The notes beneath the pieces were generated by a model that did not search any database, was not told the DNA's origin, and saw nothing but the letters and a program-made list of their open reading frames with translations. A program made the translations under genes and the position numbers. From NCBI GenBank assembly GCA_009699915.1, contig WLNG01000075.1:1-6688 (forward strand): a stretch of DNA of 6,688 bases. Reading direction: 5' to 3'. Shown one piece after another: positions 6,150 through 6,688 of this stretch. Positions within the stretch are counted from its first letter, which is position 1. Each line of letters starts with the position of its first letter. The stretch is from Actinomycetota bacterium. GTDB taxonomy: Bacteria > Actinomycetota > Thermoleophilia > Solirubrobacterales > Solirubrobacteraceae.

Positions 6150-6688
6150 CCGTGTTGGACCCTAGTCAGTTCATAGAGGGCGACGGTGGCGGCCATCGCG
6201 GCGTTCAGCGACTCGCTGTGGATCGCGATCTCCCGGACCTCGTCGGCGGCGGCGAGGAGCTCGGCCGGCAGCCCGGTCCGCTCGGCGCCCACCAGCAGCG
6301 TGACATCGCCGGCGAGTGGCCCGGACAATGGCGCACCGGCCCGCGCAGCGAGTGCGATGCTGCGGCCCGGAAGGCCGTCGGGGCCGTCCGCCCGCGCCAG
6401 CGGGACGCTGAAGATCGCGCCCATGCTCGCACGCACCGCCTTCGGCCCGAAGGCGTCGGCGCAGCCGGGTCCGAGCACGACGCATGACGCCCCGAAGGCG
6501 AGCGCCGAGCGCAGGATCGTGCCGATATTGCCCGGATCGGCTACGCCGTGCAGGTAGAGCGCAAGCGGCCCGGCGGGCGCAGCCCAGCGCTGCTCGTAGA
6601 CCGCCAGCGTCCGTGTTCCGCTGCCCAGACCGGAGATCCGGTCGAGGATCGCGGGATCGACCTCGGTTCCGGGCAGGCCGCTGCCCGC
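6146..6688 (-). CDS. SpoU/TrmH-family RNA 2'-O-methyltransferase, C-terminal part (5' end outside window)
   Basis: This is the C-terminal 180 residues of a SPOUT-class (SpoU/TrmH) methyltransferase, which transfers a methyl group from S-adenosylmethionine to a ribose 2'-OH in tRNA or rRNA. The frame is open from the window edge to a TGA at 6148-6146. All three family motifs are visible, numbered from the edge: motif 1 DPGNIGTILRSA (51-62, with Asn54 and Arg60), motif 2 GAERTGL (134-140, Glu136 kept), and motif 3 SLNAAMAATVALYE (160-173). These form the trefoil knot that binds the cofactor. Motif 2 departs from the usual GNEGxGL, and the loop before SLN is short. The N-terminal substrate-binding domain and start codon lie outside the window. 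The stop overlaps the pheS start as ATGA, so the two are probably co-transcribed and translationally coupled. Mycobacterium also has a gene of this family (tsnR) shortly upstream of pheS, but the RNA target cannot be read from sequence, so I give no symbol. Confidence 0.93.
   Translation of the reverse strand, partial: AGSGLPGTEVDPAILDRISGLGSGTRTLAVYEQRWAAPAGPLALYLHGVADPGNIGTILRSALAFGASCVVLGPGCADAFGPKAVRASMGAIFSVPLARADGPDGLPGRSIALAARAGAPLSGPLAGDVTLLVGAERTGLPAELLAAADEVREIAIHSESLNAAMAATVALYELTRVQHG

Noticed and set aside
4026..6176. A 716-codon plus-strand open frame antisense to pheS and the 5' half of pheT
   Set aside because: It lies opposite two unmistakable genes. Its product is rich in Arg, Asp, Gly, His and Glu with no recognisable domain, as expected when a GC-rich third-position bias removes stops from an antisense frame. 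I see no ribosome binding site for it.
1..6688. Undescribed defence, mobile or biosynthetic system
   Set aside because: Every base except two short gaps is covered by six recognisable housekeeping genes in a known order. There are no repeats, integrases, tRNA ends or composition breaks to suggest insertion.

Overview
The window is a tightly packed, GC-rich bacterial segment. It carries six genes, all on the minus strand, and the first and last run off the window. Read in transcription order (from high to low coordinates) they are: a SpoU/TrmH-family RNA methyltransferase (3' part), pheS, pheT, argC, argJ and argB (5' part). The order pheS-pheT-argC-argJ-argB matches my memory of Mycobacterium and other Actinomycetota. 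Together with the GC bias this suggests an actinobacterium. PheS has a four-cysteine knuckle that I do not recall from mycobacterial PheS, and several ArgC/ArgJ motifs are divergent. A deep-branching class such as Thermoleophilia is therefore plausible, but that is inference.

Layout: methyltransferase 6688-6146, pheS 6149-5082, pheT 5072-2655, argC 2662-1649, argJ 1652-387, argB 374 to beyond position 1. The junctions are an ATGA 4-base overlap, a 9-base gap, an 8-base overlap, a GTGA 4-base overlap and a 12-base gap. No stretch over 12 bases is free of genes. There is therefore no room between genes for a terminator, attenuator or T-box, and the six genes look like one polycistronic unit whose promoter lies beyond position 6688. 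No tRNA, rRNA, mobile element, CRISPR array or repeat array was seen.

The genes form two functional blocks plus one RNA-modification gene. PheS and PheT are the alpha and beta subunits of phenylalanyl-tRNA synthetase, which works as an alpha2-beta2 tetramer. ArgB, ArgC and ArgJ cover N-acetylglutamate to N-acetylglutamyl-phosphate (ArgB), then to N-acetylglutamate semialdehyde (ArgC), and the later acetyl-ornithine deacetylation that recycles acetyl groups to glutamate (ArgJ). ArgB has an N-terminal extension like that of arginine-feedback-inhibited hexameric kinases, which fits a cyclic ArgJ-type pathway.

This is mostly ordinary housekeeping DNA, and I found no undescribed system. The points worth a second look are family-motif departures in ArgJ, ArgC, the SpoU enzyme and the PheS zinc knuckle, and the fusion of a synthetase operon with arginine genes without any spacer.
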